Assembly (NCBI GenBank): GCA_002504435.1
Contig: DAQP01000031.1
Span: forward strand, 785 to 34,494
Length of the DNA stretch: 33,710 nt
Direction: 5' to 3'
DNA from: Euryarchaeota archaeon UBA438
GTDB taxonomy: Archaea > Thermoplasmatota > Poseidoniia > Poseidoniales > Thalassarchaeaceae
The position numbers and the translations under genes are program-made. Under the pieces are notes generated by a model. The model was not told where the DNA came from. It ran no database searches and saw only the letters and a list, made by a program, of their open reading frames with translations. Shown piece after piece: positions 8,959 to 17,315 of this stretch; the first letter of the stretch is position 1; every line of letters starts with the position of its first letter.

Positions 8959-9885
8959 GTGCGCCAACTTCCTCTCCTGATCACTAATGATGATGGAATT
9001 GAATCAGAGGGACTCATCTCTCTGGTGAGTGCCTTGCATATGCGTGGGCACCCCATAGTGGTCATAGCGCCTCAGAGTGAACAGTCGGCTACTGGGATGA
9101 AGCTGACACTTAGAAGCGACATGAGTTTCATTGAGAGGGATGACCTTTCCAGCAACATCGCAAAAGAGGGCGGCCCACTTCTCAGAATGTTCTCGCTAGA
9201 TGGCAGCCCTTGTGACTGCGTCATCGTTGCCTTGGAGATGGCAGTAAGGTCCAGGGTTCCGGGATTCAAGCCTATGTTGTGCGTTTCCGGAATTAACCAC
9301 GGCCCGAATGTCTCGGTAGACGTACTGCACTCCGGAACCGTCTCAGCGGCACGTGAGGCCTCTCTCTACGGGATGCCCTCGATTGCCGTCAGCCTAGCAA
9401 CCTACGAGCACAAGGACTTCTCCGACTCTATTACAGCCGTCTCAAGGGTGATTGATGCATGCTCCGCCAACATGCCAAACGAACTGCCTAATTTGCTTAG
9501 GCCAGCGGGCACCGACAACACACCATCCGGAAACAACCCCCTCGAGGAAATCAGGTCGGCATTCCATAATGGGGACATCCTGCTCAATATCAACATACCA
9601 ATCGAATGGAACGGGATTTACAGGACCGTTGATCTCGGTGCTAGGTGGTACAGGAGCGCAACTGATGCAATCAATAGCGAGGGAACCGGAGTGGCATTCG
9701 AGGTCGGCGCCGCCATCATAGATGAGGAGGATATCCCAGACACTGACTGCAATGCCTTGAACTCTGGCTGCGTCTCAATAACCCCTCTTGGTAGCTGGCC
9801 CTCCAACCATCCTCTTGGGGTGTCGGACAACATGCTAGCCTCCGCGGCTACAGAGGACGATTACGGCCTGCCCAACTGGCTCTAG
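8959..9885 (+). CDS. surE: 5'/3'-nucleotidase SurE
   Basis: SurE is a metal-dependent phosphatase that removes phosphate from nucleoside 5'- and 3'-monophosphates. The metal-binding TNDDG is at residues 9-13, followed by the family pattern APQSEQSATG. The core SGINHGPNVS and SGTVSAAREASLYGMPSIAVS correspond to the SGPNxGxN and GTVxAAxEG signatures. At 308 residues it is longer than most SurE proteins (about 250-265). The extra length is a hydrophilic, Asn/Pro-rich insertion around residues 165-200 and an extended C-terminus. The start is GTG at 8959, 22 bases after the EamA stop, which leaves almost no room before TNDDG. The 3' end overlaps trmY by CTAG. Confidence 0.93.
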   Translation: MRQLPLLITNDDGIESEGLISLVSALHMRGHPIVVIAPQSEQSATGMKLTLRSDMSFIERDDLSSNIAKEGGPLLRMFSLDGSPCDCVIVALEMAVRSRVPGFKPMLCVSGINHGPNVSVDVLHSGTVSAAREASLYGMPSIAVSLATYEHKDFSDSITAVSRVIDACSANMPNELPNLLRPAGTDNTPSGNNPLEEIRSAFHNGDILLNINIPIEWNGIYRTVDLGARWYRSATDAINSEGTGVAFEVGAAIIDEEDIPDTDCNALNSGCVSITPLGSWPSNHPLGVSDNMLASAATEDDYGLPNWL

Positions 9886-10472
9886 GAATCAATTGAGTGA
9901 TGGATGATAGCTATACACGAATGTCCTTGGAGCCACTTTTCACCAAGAGATACCCTCTCCATAGGCCCCATCAAATCCAATTCAGACTCACTGAAAGGCT
10001 GGTCGTCAGAAAGTATGAATCCGACGGAATCCGAGTGATGGACTTCGGAATCGTACTGCTCGCCACACGCATCAAGGACAAAGGTCCTGACCCCCTCTCT
10101 GTCCCACTCGGCGATTGTCTGCCCAATATCTCCACCGGAGTGCCAAAGTCCCTTGTGCAATTCGATTTGCTGCCCTATTGCTGGAACTGGGTTCCTCAAT
10201 GCTTTGGCGATCTGTCCGGCTATCGCCCTTTCATCAGGATGAACCCCCCTCAACCTGGACCCCTGGAACCATATTCTCCTAGGTGGGCCCGGCCCTCCCA
10301 TCAGGTGCAGCACGATGTCGGTATCATCACGAATCCCGTGAGACAGAAACAGGCCGGTATTCACTGCACGAGCTAGAACGTCCAGCCTACCGGAAGATCC
10401 AGCCAAGTCGTTCAGATTTATCTTGCCCGATGAAGGGGCCCTGTGCCCAATCACTGCAAACCTACGAACCAT
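9882..10472 (-). CDS. trmY: tRNA (pseudouridine(54)-N1)-methyltransferase TrmY
   Basis: This 196-residue protein matches TrmY (formerly DUF358), a SPOUT-class methyltransferase that uses S-adenosylmethionine to convert pseudouridine 54 in the T-loop of archaeal tRNA to N1-methylpseudouridine. Family hallmarks are the N-terminus FAVIGHRAPSSG, the segment GRLDVLARAVNTGLFLSHGI, SRLRGVHPDERAIA, and a C-terminal knot region with ILSDDQPF and VSLGEKWLQGHSCIAIIHH. It starts eight bases after the SRP54 stop, so both probably sit on one transcript. Its stop codon shares CTAG with the convergent surE gene. Confidence 0.95.
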   Translation of the reverse strand: MVRRFAVIGHRAPSSGKINLNDLAGSSGRLDVLARAVNTGLFLSHGIRDDTDIVLHLMGGPGPPRRIWFQGSRLRGVHPDERAIAGQIAKALRNPVPAIGQQIELHKGLWHSGGDIGQTIAEWDREGVRTFVLDACGEQYDSEVHHSDSVGFILSDDQPFSESELDLMGPMERVSLGEKWLQGHSCIAIIHHSIDS

Positions 10473-10480
10473 TAGACTAC

Positions 10481-11833
10481 CTACATCGGCAAGTCAACGT
10501 CATCAATGTCGACCATCGATTGCATGTCCCGCCTGAATTTCCTATTGCCCTTGATCATCTTCATCTGTTTACGACTTCGGTTCCAGTGAGCGATGAGCTC
10601 CTTAACGTCCTTCTCAGTAACCCCTGAGCCCCTGGCTATCCTCCTGATGCGGCTAGATTTGAGGACAAGAGGCTCGTCTTTCTCGTGCTGGGTCATAGAG
10701 TCCATAATCACCCTGAACTTGTCTAGGTTCCTCTGTATCTGCTGTTTCTGCCCAGTACTCATGCTACCCATTCCGAACATCCCATCAGGAAGGTGTGACA
10801 TCAGCCTCTCCATTGTCCCGATCTTCCCCATCATTTCCATTTGGGTATACATGTCTGTAAGGGTGAATCTCCCTGACATCATCCTCTGTGTGAGCCTCAT
10901 TGCTTCTTCTTGGTCTAGGTCCTCTGGGGTTAGATCGATCAGCCCCTTGATGTCCCCCATTCCGAGGAGTCTAGAAATGAACCTATCAGATTCGAACTTC
11001 TCTAGATCCTGCACCCTCTCGCCCTCACCAACGAAAACGATGGGGGCACCAGTAGCCGCCACTGCGCTGAGGGCACCTCCTCCCCTTGCTGTACCATCCA
11101 GCTTTGTGACAATGGTTCCTGTCACGCCCACTAATTCGTGGAACGTCTCGGCTACTGGGCCAGCAGCTTGCCCAACCTGGGCATCAATTACCAGAAACCT
11201 CTCCGTTGCATTAGCAGTCTCAGCTATGCTAACTAGCTCTTCCCTCAGTTCACCATCGAGACTGTCGCGTCCCGCGGTGTCGATAATCACTACATCGGCG
11301 TTACCGACCTTCCGGAGCCCGTTCCTGACGATCTTCGATGCATCCTTCTCTTCGGGTTCACCGTATACCTCGACTCCAGACCCCTCTAGTAGCTGCGTCA
11401 GTTGTTGGAAGGCACCTGGCCTGTGAGTGTCCGCCTCAATCACTGCGACCCTGACTCCATGCCTCCTTCTCCACCAGTCAGCAACCTTTGCTGTGGTAGT
11501 GGTTTTCCCCTGCCCGTAAAGCCCCACCATTAGTACGGTTTCATTGTGGGGCCTTATTTCCCTGGCGGGGCCAAGTAGCCTGACTAGCTCGGTGTAGATC
11601 AGATTCATCGCATGAGTCTCGAGTTTAGTTCCCGGACGAGGCTCCTCCTCGACCATCCTACGCTCTACCCTTTCCGTGAGCTCCTTGGTTTGTCTGACAT
11701 TGAAATCAGCTTCAAGTAATGCCCTTCTTAGTGACTTACTGAGCTCTTTGACAGTCTCTTCGTCAATCTCTCTCTTCCCCTTCAGAAGGCCGACTGAACC
11801 AAGCAGACGCCTCTTCAGGGTGTCCAGCGCCAT
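10481..11833 (-). CDS. srp54: Signal recognition particle GTPase SRP54 (Ffh)
   Basis: SRP54 binds signal sequences of nascent chains and SRP RNA, and targets ribosomes to the membrane through its receptor FtsY. The 450-residue product has the N domain (1-90), then the NG GTPase with P-loop GLYGQGKTTTTAK, IEADTHRPGAFQQL, DTAGRDSLDGEL and TKLDGTARGG, and finally a Met-rich M domain with MMSGRFTLTDMYTQMEMMGK and the RNA-binding SSRIRRIARGSG. The frame is open upstream to 12220, but homology begins with MALDTLKRRLLGSVG at 11833; the longer reading would run through the divergent membrane-protein gene, so the shorter start was chosen. trmY follows after eight bases. Confidence 0.96.
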   Translation of the reverse strand: MALDTLKRRLLGSVGLLKGKREIDEETVKELSKSLRRALLEADFNVRQTKELTERVERRMVEEEPRPGTKLETHAMNLIYTELVRLLGPAREIRPHNETVLMVGLYGQGKTTTTAKVADWWRRRHGVRVAVIEADTHRPGAFQQLTQLLEGSGVEVYGEPEEKDASKIVRNGLRKVGNADVVIIDTAGRDSLDGELREELVSIAETANATERFLVIDAQVGQAAGPVAETFHELVGVTGTIVTKLDGTARGGGALSAVAATGAPIVFVGEGERVQDLEKFESDRFISRLLGMGDIKGLIDLTPEDLDQEEAMRLTQRMMSGRFTLTDMYTQMEMMGKIGTMERLMSHLPDGMFGMGSMSTGQKQQIQRNLDKFRVIMDSMTQHEKDEPLVLKSSRIRRIARGSGVTEKDVKELIAHWNRSRKQMKMIKGNRKFRRDMQSMVDIDDVDLPM

Positions 11834-11909
11834 GCTATCGGGTCTACATCGAGTGGTTTGAACGTTATCGGGGGCAGATGCCCTCAAATGGCGGGTGCCA
11901 TGCCAGAAC

Positions 11910-12701
11910 ATGGTCGCAGGGCTCTGGCAAACCCAGGCTGCTTTCGCCATCGGCCTTCTCGGTGTGTTCATCGGTTGGAGGGGCTCGATGGCCAGGATGA
12001 CCGGCTTTTTCGATCTAGCAGGCTCTGTCAGGTACTTGTTGTATGGAATCGTTTCGGGAATGATACTTGCATCAGCTGTTGACAGGCTGATACTGGCCGG
12101 AATAGTTGAAAGCTCTCTTAATATTGCATCTGCCAGTATCCTAGCATTGCTAATCGCCCTCGCCGAGTCGGCACTCGTAATGTTCCTGCTCGGAAGGCCA
12201 AGAAATGTCGCATTACGCACATCCCCTCCCTTTGGATGGACTTTGGGCTTAGGGATAGGTGCAATGCAGGCGTCAGTTATCGCGTGGAGGTTGTTTGGCG
12301 ACGAACTAACTAATTCCGATTATTCTGGATTTTCAATGATTTCAGTATCAATCGCACTAGTTATAGCCGCTTCATCATGCATAGGCCATGCAATTCCAGC
12401 AGCATTTCAGGGTGCATTGATCCTCGAATCCAAGAGATTCTCCCCTTTCGCATTAGCAGCACTGGGGAGGGCGGCCCTAACAATGACACTGATACTTTCG
12501 ATTTATGCTCCAATTATTCTCATAGCACCGCTAATTGCTATTGCAGCATTCTGGACGCCAGCCCACTCTAATTGGATACCTTCCGGGCTAACCCCAGCAG
12601 CCAGACAGGCATACAGGAGGACAACTAGGCAGTCCGATAGGCACAGGAAGGCATCAGAATCCAGAACCAAGGGGTCTTTGGTAAATGATGGTGAAGAGTG
12701 A
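11910..12701 (+). CDS. Uncharacterised polytopic membrane protein
   Basis: I do not recognise this family. The 263-residue product has about six or seven hydrophobic segments spread from residue 8 to 222, then a basic, hydrophilic C-terminal tail (RRTTRQSDRHRKASESRTK) that by the positive-inside rule should be cytoplasmic. One membrane segment contains a Cys-His pair (SSCIGHAIPAAF). The ATG at 11910 is preferred; an in-frame GTG at 11895 would add five residues. It diverges from srp54 across 76 bases and precedes trkA by about 90 bases. A role in membrane-protein insertion, suggested only by the SRP54 neighbour, is speculation. Confidence 0.75.
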   Translation: MVAGLWQTQAAFAIGLLGVFIGWRGSMARMTGFFDLAGSVRYLLYGIVSGMILASAVDRLILAGIVESSLNIASASILALLIALAESALVMFLLGRPRNVALRTSPPFGWTLGLGIGAMQASVIAWRLFGDELTNSDYSGFSMISVSIALVIAASSCIGHAIPAAFQGALILESKRFSPFALAALGRAALTMTLILSIYAPIILIAPLIAIAAFWTPAHSNWIPSGLTPAARQAYRRTTRQSDRHRKASESRTKGSLVNDGEE

Positions 12702-12720
12702 CCACTAGTCGAAAATCCCC

Positions 12721-12740
12721 CATTATCGGCGCATTATCGG
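12721..12740. repeat. Two direct copies of cattatcgg upstream of trkA
   Basis: The nonamer cattatcgg is present at 12721-12729 and again at 12732-12740, an 11-bp period close to one DNA helical turn. The perfect palindrome catacgtatg follows at 12742-12751. Both lie just upstream of the probable TATA box of trkA, where an operator for a potassium- or osmotically controlled regulator could sit. Regulator binding is inference. Confidence 0.45.
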
Positions 12741-12756
12741 ACATACGTATGGCGCA

Positions 12757-12766
12757 GTATTATATT
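12757..12766 (+). promoter_or_regulatory. Probable TATA box of trkA-trkH
   Basis: The string gtattatatt lies 24-33 bases upstream of the ATG at 12790. It is a good archaeal TATA element at a spacing that predicts a short leader. A purine-rich GGAGG at 12775-12779 lies ten bases before the ATG. Confidence 0.55.
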
Positions 12767-12789
12767 CGTTCCGCGGAGGCATCGAGGTG

Positions 12790-14208
12790 ATGAGAGTAAT
12801 CATCGCTGGTGCTGGAGAGGTCGGTCGTGGCGTCGCAGCCGCGCTAAGGCAGGAAAAAAGAAGCGTGGCGCTCATCGACACTGATCCCACTGCGATTAAT
12901 GAGTCCCAGTATCTTGATTGCCTGTTGGTAACAGGGAGCGTTCTATCTAGGGATTCCCTGTTAAGAGCGGGTATAACCGATGCTGAAATGATAGTTATGG
13001 CAACGAATGACGACATGGTCAACCTTCTGGCTTGCTCGTTCGCCAAGAAGGTCTACAGTGAGCAGGTAGGCGATAGAAACGCTACTGGCCTAAAGGCGAT
13101 AGCCAGGATAAGGAATCCCAATATGGAAGATCCGGTCAGGGGTGCAGGCCCAATTAGCAACTGGTCTCGAGCAGATCATATCGTTTGTGCCGCAGATGAG
13201 ATTGTTGAGCAGCTAGCTGCAGGCCTCCTGGCACCTTCCATTGACGAAATACTTCCACTAGGGGACTCCTCTTGGATTGCTGCTACAGAAGTCACGCCTT
13301 CATCAGCATTGATAGGAACTAAGACGGGGGAAGTGGGAGACATATTCAGAGGGATGCCATCCATCTATGCAATCAGCCCTAATGGTGAGACGGGAAGGCT
13401 CTCTAATGGCAACGAGGTAATTCAACCAGGGGACACATTGGTTTTCGTTTCCAATTCCACGGATCAATTTGCCCAAGTAACCAGAGGGGTAGGTAAGTCC
13501 GACCCGGACTTGAAGGAAAGGGCCCAGATAGCAGTATTCGGAGCAAGCCAGTTCGGCATGAGACTTGCCAGTTATTATCTCTCAAAGGGGCACAATGTAG
13601 TGGTAATTGAGCCAGACCTAGATGCGGCCAACGAACTTGTCGGCTCAACTGTCGGCAACAGCAAGAGGCTGGATGTTATCCATGGAGACCCTCAAGATGA
13701 GGAGCTACTGAAGGAACTCGGAATAGACACCCATGACATCGCTGTAGCGGCATTGAATGATGACAATCTCAATATCGCTATTTCTATGAGGGCTAAAGAC
13801 AAGGGCGTACAAAGGACCGGGTTGGTACTCAAGGACAGGGCACTAGTTGAGGCGGTCCAGAGAATAGGCTCAATAAATCCTGTAAGCAGGAGGCAAGTAA
13901 CCGTCACATCAATACTCAAATCCATACACATGAACGTCCCAGGCACCTTCCAGGTAATTCCACCAGTTCCTGAGATTATCTCAATCTCGGCCGAAGTTCG
14001 TCCCGATCACAGCTTCGCAGGTAAGGAAATTCCGAAAATCGAATCCAAGTTAGGTGTCCGTGTTGCAATGGTCGACAGGGTCGACGAACACGGTGTGACC
14101 AACATCATTGATCCTATTTCGATAGAGACAATAGAAGCTGGTGACAGAATATACCTGCTCCTGCTAAAGGAGGATCTGAAGAAGCTTGAGAAGACTCTCG
14201 GGAGTTGA
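12790..14208 (+). CDS. trkA: Trk potassium uptake regulatory subunit TrkA
   Basis: TrkA is the cytoplasmic NAD(H)-binding ring that gates the TrkH potassium channel. The 472-residue protein has two RCK modules: a Rossmann fold starting IIAGAGEVGRGVAAAL with the acidic end of strand 2 at LIDTDP, a TrkA-C domain (about 135-225), a second Rossmann fold at VFGASQFGMRLA with VIEPDL, and a second TrkA-C domain to the end. The double arrangement and length are usual for TrkA. The ATG at 12790 is chosen over the GTG at 12787 because of family alignment and the GGAGG at 12775. trkH begins two bases after the stop, so the pair forms an operon. Confidence 0.95.
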   Translation: MRVIIAGAGEVGRGVAAALRQEKRSVALIDTDPTAINESQYLDCLLVTGSVLSRDSLLRAGITDAEMIVMATNDDMVNLLACSFAKKVYSEQVGDRNATGLKAIARIRNPNMEDPVRGAGPISNWSRADHIVCAADEIVEQLAAGLLAPSIDEILPLGDSSWIAATEVTPSSALIGTKTGEVGDIFRGMPSIYAISPNGETGRLSNGNEVIQPGDTLVFVSNSTDQFAQVTRGVGKSDPDLKERAQIAVFGASQFGMRLASYYLSKGHNVVVIEPDLDAANELVGSTVGNSKRLDVIHGDPQDEELLKELGIDTHDIAVAALNDDNLNIAISMRAKDKGVQRTGLVLKDRALVEAVQRIGSINPVSRRQVTVTSILKSIHMNVPGTFQVIPPVPEIISISAEVRPDHSFAGKEIPKIESKLGVRVAMVDRVDEHGVTNIIDPISIETIEAGDRIYLLLLKEDLKKLEKTLGS

Positions 14209-14210
14209 AA

Positions 14211-15779
14211 ATGCGCTGGGATGTCGTCGGTTTTGTATTGGGATGGACGATCAGATTAGTCGCCCTCCCCCTAGCGATTGTGGCTGCTTACAGTTGCTAC
14301 TTGGCTGAATCCGAGGGTTACGAGTTCGCTGCTAGGACATACCTCCTGCCCCTGATGATAGCAGCCGTAGTAGGCCAGGGTCTGGTATCACTTGCCAAGG
14401 GGGCTGACACTGCCTCAAGGTTACGCGACAGGGAGGCTTTCGCTTCAGTCGCTCTCGGTTGGATACCGGTGGTTCTTGTAGGGGCTCTACCATACTGGCT
14501 CGGAGGAGTATTCTACGGTCCTTTCCAACTTTCCGACCCAGGCGTCGGACTCTCTGACGTACTCCTTGGTGCAGTCCATTCATGGTTTGAATCGATGTCA
14601 GGATTCACCACGACCGGGGCTACCGTCATCGATCCATCCACCAGTCCACTCTGTCAGGCTGTAACTGACTGCATAGGGTCTCAGCCAGAGAGCCTGATAG
14701 TTTGGCGTTCCGTTTCTCAGTGGCTGGGGGGAATGGGGGTGATAATGCTCGGACTACTGATCCTATCACAGGCACTGGGAGGGGGAATGACTCTAGCAAG
14801 GGCAGAATTGACCGGTCCAACCCTGTCTAGACTCGGCCCTTCCCTACAGTGGACGGCTAGGAGGCTGTGGACAATTTACATCGCTCTGACAATTATCGAG
14901 ATCCTCCTGCTAAGGTTCGCCGGAGACATGTCCATGTTCGATTCCGTGAACTACTCTCTGACCACCCTATCTTCCGGGGGCTTCGGGACCACCGATGGCG
15001 GAATCATGTCATTTGACTCTGCAAGGATAGAGTCAATCGTCATGGTTTTCATGCTCATCACATGTATCAACTTCAGTCTGTTGCACCTAGTTCTTGCAGG
15101 ACGCTCACGTGAGGCACTCAGGGACGAGGAATTCAGAGGCTACATCCTGATAATCCTAATTGCATGGCTAGCCATGTCGTTCAACCTCCTGCGTTCTGGG
15201 GCCGAGGGACAGGGAGTCCTTGAGACGATGAGGCATACCGCGTTCCAGGCAATTTCAATTTCAAGCACTGGTTACTCTTCTGCCGATTTCGCCTCTTGGC
15301 CGGTATTCAGTCAATTCGTCCTTCTTTTACTCATGATAATAGGGGCTTCTGCAGGCTCTACCGGTGGAGGTCTTAAGGTCCTCAGGATTAGAATCGCATT
15401 TGAGCTATCGAAGAGGGAGATACTCAGAATCATCAGGCCAAGGAAGGTAGTCGCTATACGTCTCAATGGGGAAGTTTTGGACGATAGTAGAATTTGGACA
15501 GTGCTTGGCATGCTCAGCTCTTGGACAGTTCTTGTAACGGCTTCCATGCTCGCTCTGGCCCTATTAGAACCGTCATTGGAAATGACCGACGTCCTGTCCA
15601 TCTCGGTTTCATTACTTGGCAACACAGGACCTGCTCTGGGAGCATTCGGACCTACTGCGACCTGGGCCGCTCTAAGCGAACCATCAATGATTGTAGCTAG
15701 TCTACTGATGTGGCTTGGAAGGCTGGAACTTCTAACGGTCCTTGTCCTCCTACATCCCAAAACATGGGGAGGAGACTAG
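14211..15779 (+). CDS. trkH: Trk potassium uptake channel subunit TrkH
   Basis: TrkH is the membrane pore of the Trk system, carrying potassium into the cell. The 522-residue product has four pore-loop repeats with recognisable selectivity-filter segments: SGFTTTGATV, TLSSGGFGTTDG, SISSTGYSSADF and LLGNTGPALGAFG, each with the conserved Gly. GASAGSTGGGLKVLRIRI, just before the intracellular helix with basic residues, is also a family hallmark. The ATG at 14211 was preferred; an in-frame TTG at 14205 would overlap the trkA stop. It is expected to work with the TrkA encoded directly upstream. The end overlaps rfcL by CTAG. Confidence 0.95.
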   Translation: MRWDVVGFVLGWTIRLVALPLAIVAAYSCYLAESEGYEFAARTYLLPLMIAAVVGQGLVSLAKGADTASRLRDREAFASVALGWIPVVLVGALPYWLGGVFYGPFQLSDPGVGLSDVLLGAVHSWFESMSGFTTTGATVIDPSTSPLCQAVTDCIGSQPESLIVWRSVSQWLGGMGVIMLGLLILSQALGGGMTLARAELTGPTLSRLGPSLQWTARRLWTIYIALTIIEILLLRFAGDMSMFDSVNYSLTTLSSGGFGTTDGGIMSFDSARIESIVMVFMLITCINFSLLHLVLAGRSREALRDEEFRGYILIILIAWLAMSFNLLRSGAEGQGVLETMRHTAFQAISISSTGYSSADFASWPVFSQFVLLLLMIIGASAGSTGGGLKVLRIRIAFELSKREILRIIRPRKVVAIRLNGEVLDDSRIWTVLGMLSSWTVLVTASMLALALLEPSLEMTDVLSISVSLLGNTGPALGAFGPTATWAALSEPSMIVASLLMWLGRLELLTVLVLLHPKTWGGD

Positions 15780-17275
15780 TAGGAGTCCAATGTGAATTGG
15801 GTGCTGTTTCCGTCATCAGAAGGCTCCTCATCCGAAACCTCCTCCCTGACCTGAACAGGAACAACCTCCTCTTCCTTCTCATCAAAGATCTTGATGATGC
15901 TCTTTCCTTCTCTACCACTTTTTGGAATGCCATGTAGCGCCAGGTGATCCTCCACTCCGAGGCCGAGATTTACCGACACAGAGAAGTCCCGAGAGTCCCC
16001 GCCCAAAGATTCGTCATGTACTGCTAGCAATATTGGCCAAATTTCCTCCCTAAATGAAGATCTACTGGTTGAGATAATATCAGCCATCTTCTCAACCACA
16101 GTACGTGATCTCCACGTCTCGCCACCCCTGCGTAGAAAATCAGGAAAACCGAGATACGGGTCAGAAGTTATTGGATTCTCGGATACCGCAGACTGGGACG
16201 TCAGGGCTGAGCCCCAATACCATGATCTGAAGGCCCTGTTCGTGAATTTTGTTGCCAGTGACCTATCTGCCATTTCCATGGCCGGACTAATCCTCCTAAG
16301 GCTCTTGGAATCAAACACCGATTGGTTATTCCATGCGAACCAAGCAAGCATCTGATCCGGGTCCTTGTCGCTATTCATCAGTATGGAACTAGCCTCCTTC
16401 CCTGACTTGCTGGAGTAAACCTCCCTCATCGCTCTGAACACATCTACTTGGACGTCTCTGACGGCTACTTCTGATAGATCCGCCACGTCTGCCGAAGAGA
16501 TGTGACCGTTGCTGATAGAACACAGGGCCTGCAAATCCCGAACTAAAGCCCGCAAGTCACCGGGATTAGATGCAACTAGTTCCTCCAATGCCCCTGGGTC
16601 AATAGTGAAACCCTCACTATCGAGAACTCTATGGGCAATTTTCCTCATGTCCAAATTTCCTGCCCTCTTGAATTGAACAAGCTCAGCGTAAGATAGGACC
16701 CGATCCCTATTCCTCCTCCACGAACGCCCCGATCCCCAAAGCCTCATTGGATCATTACAGGTCATTATTACTGGCTGCTCTGTTACACTCAAGAGCCTCA
16801 GGAGCTCAGCCTTTCCCCCAGAATCGCCAACCAGTACCGGGCCCTCCTCGTCACTAGAAATCACCCTTTCTAACCTATCTTCAGATATCTCTGTGAAGCC
16901 CCCTCCAAGATGGTCAACCTCATCCAGGAGGATTACGGTTCTTCCGTCATTGTTAGCTCCGCCTGAGAAAGCATCCAGGGAAATGTGCTGTGACCCCCTG
17001 GTAGCAGATTTCCTAATCGCAGCCGCATTCCTCTCTTCCGATGCATTCAATTCGATAATCATCCAACCACGCTCTTTCGCTACCGCCTTCGCCAATGTCG
17101 TTTTTCCAACACCCGGCGGACCAGAGAGCAGTATCCCCCTTTTGGCAGGCTTTTCACCATTCTCCCACTGGTCAAGCCACCTCCTTATGGCCCTCATCTG
17201 ACTGTCGTTCCCCTCCATCTCGCGAAGGCTGGAGGGCCTGTGACGTTCAGTCCAGTCCTCGTCATCCGTGACCAT
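15776..17275 (-). CDS. rfcL: Replication factor C large subunit
   Basis: RfcL is part of the clamp loader that opens the PCNA ring and places it on primed DNA using ATP. The 499-residue protein starts with the RFC pattern WTERHRPSSLREMEG. It has a P-loop GPPGVGKTTLAKA (from residue 52), Walker B ILLDEVDHL (DEVD at 118-121), and a sensor 1 region MTCND, followed by lid and collar domains. The acidic linker near the C-terminus (EEPSDDG) leads to QFTLDSY at the very end, which fits a shortened PCNA-interacting (PIP) box Q-x-x-L-x-x-aromatic. The gene follows glyS after 40 bases on the same strand. The small subunit is not in this window. Confidence 0.94.
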   Translation of the reverse strand: MVTDDEDWTERHRPSSLREMEGNDSQMRAIRRWLDQWENGEKPAKRGILLSGPPGVGKTTLAKAVAKERGWMIIELNASEERNAAAIRKSATRGSQHISLDAFSGGANNDGRTVILLDEVDHLGGGFTEISEDRLERVISSDEEGPVLVGDSGGKAELLRLLSVTEQPVIMTCNDPMRLWGSGRSWRRNRDRVLSYAELVQFKRAGNLDMRKIAHRVLDSEGFTIDPGALEELVASNPGDLRALVRDLQALCSISNGHISSADVADLSEVAVRDVQVDVFRAMREVYSSKSGKEASSILMNSDKDPDQMLAWFAWNNQSVFDSKSLRRISPAMEMADRSLATKFTNRAFRSWYWGSALTSQSAVSENPITSDPYLGFPDFLRRGGETWRSRTVVEKMADIISTSRSSFREEIWPILLAVHDESLGGDSRDFSVSVNLGLGVEDHLALHGIPKSGREGKSIIKIFDEKEEEVVPVQVREEVSDEEPSDDGNSTQFTLDSY

Positions 17276-17315
17276 CGTCTGTCTTGTGAAAGTGGAGCCC
17301 CTTGAAGATTCGCTG

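Noticed and set aside
11834..12220. 129-residue N-terminal extension of SRP54
   Set aside because: SRP54 homology starts at 11833, and the extension lies antisense to the divergent membrane-protein gene, with no SRP-like sequence.
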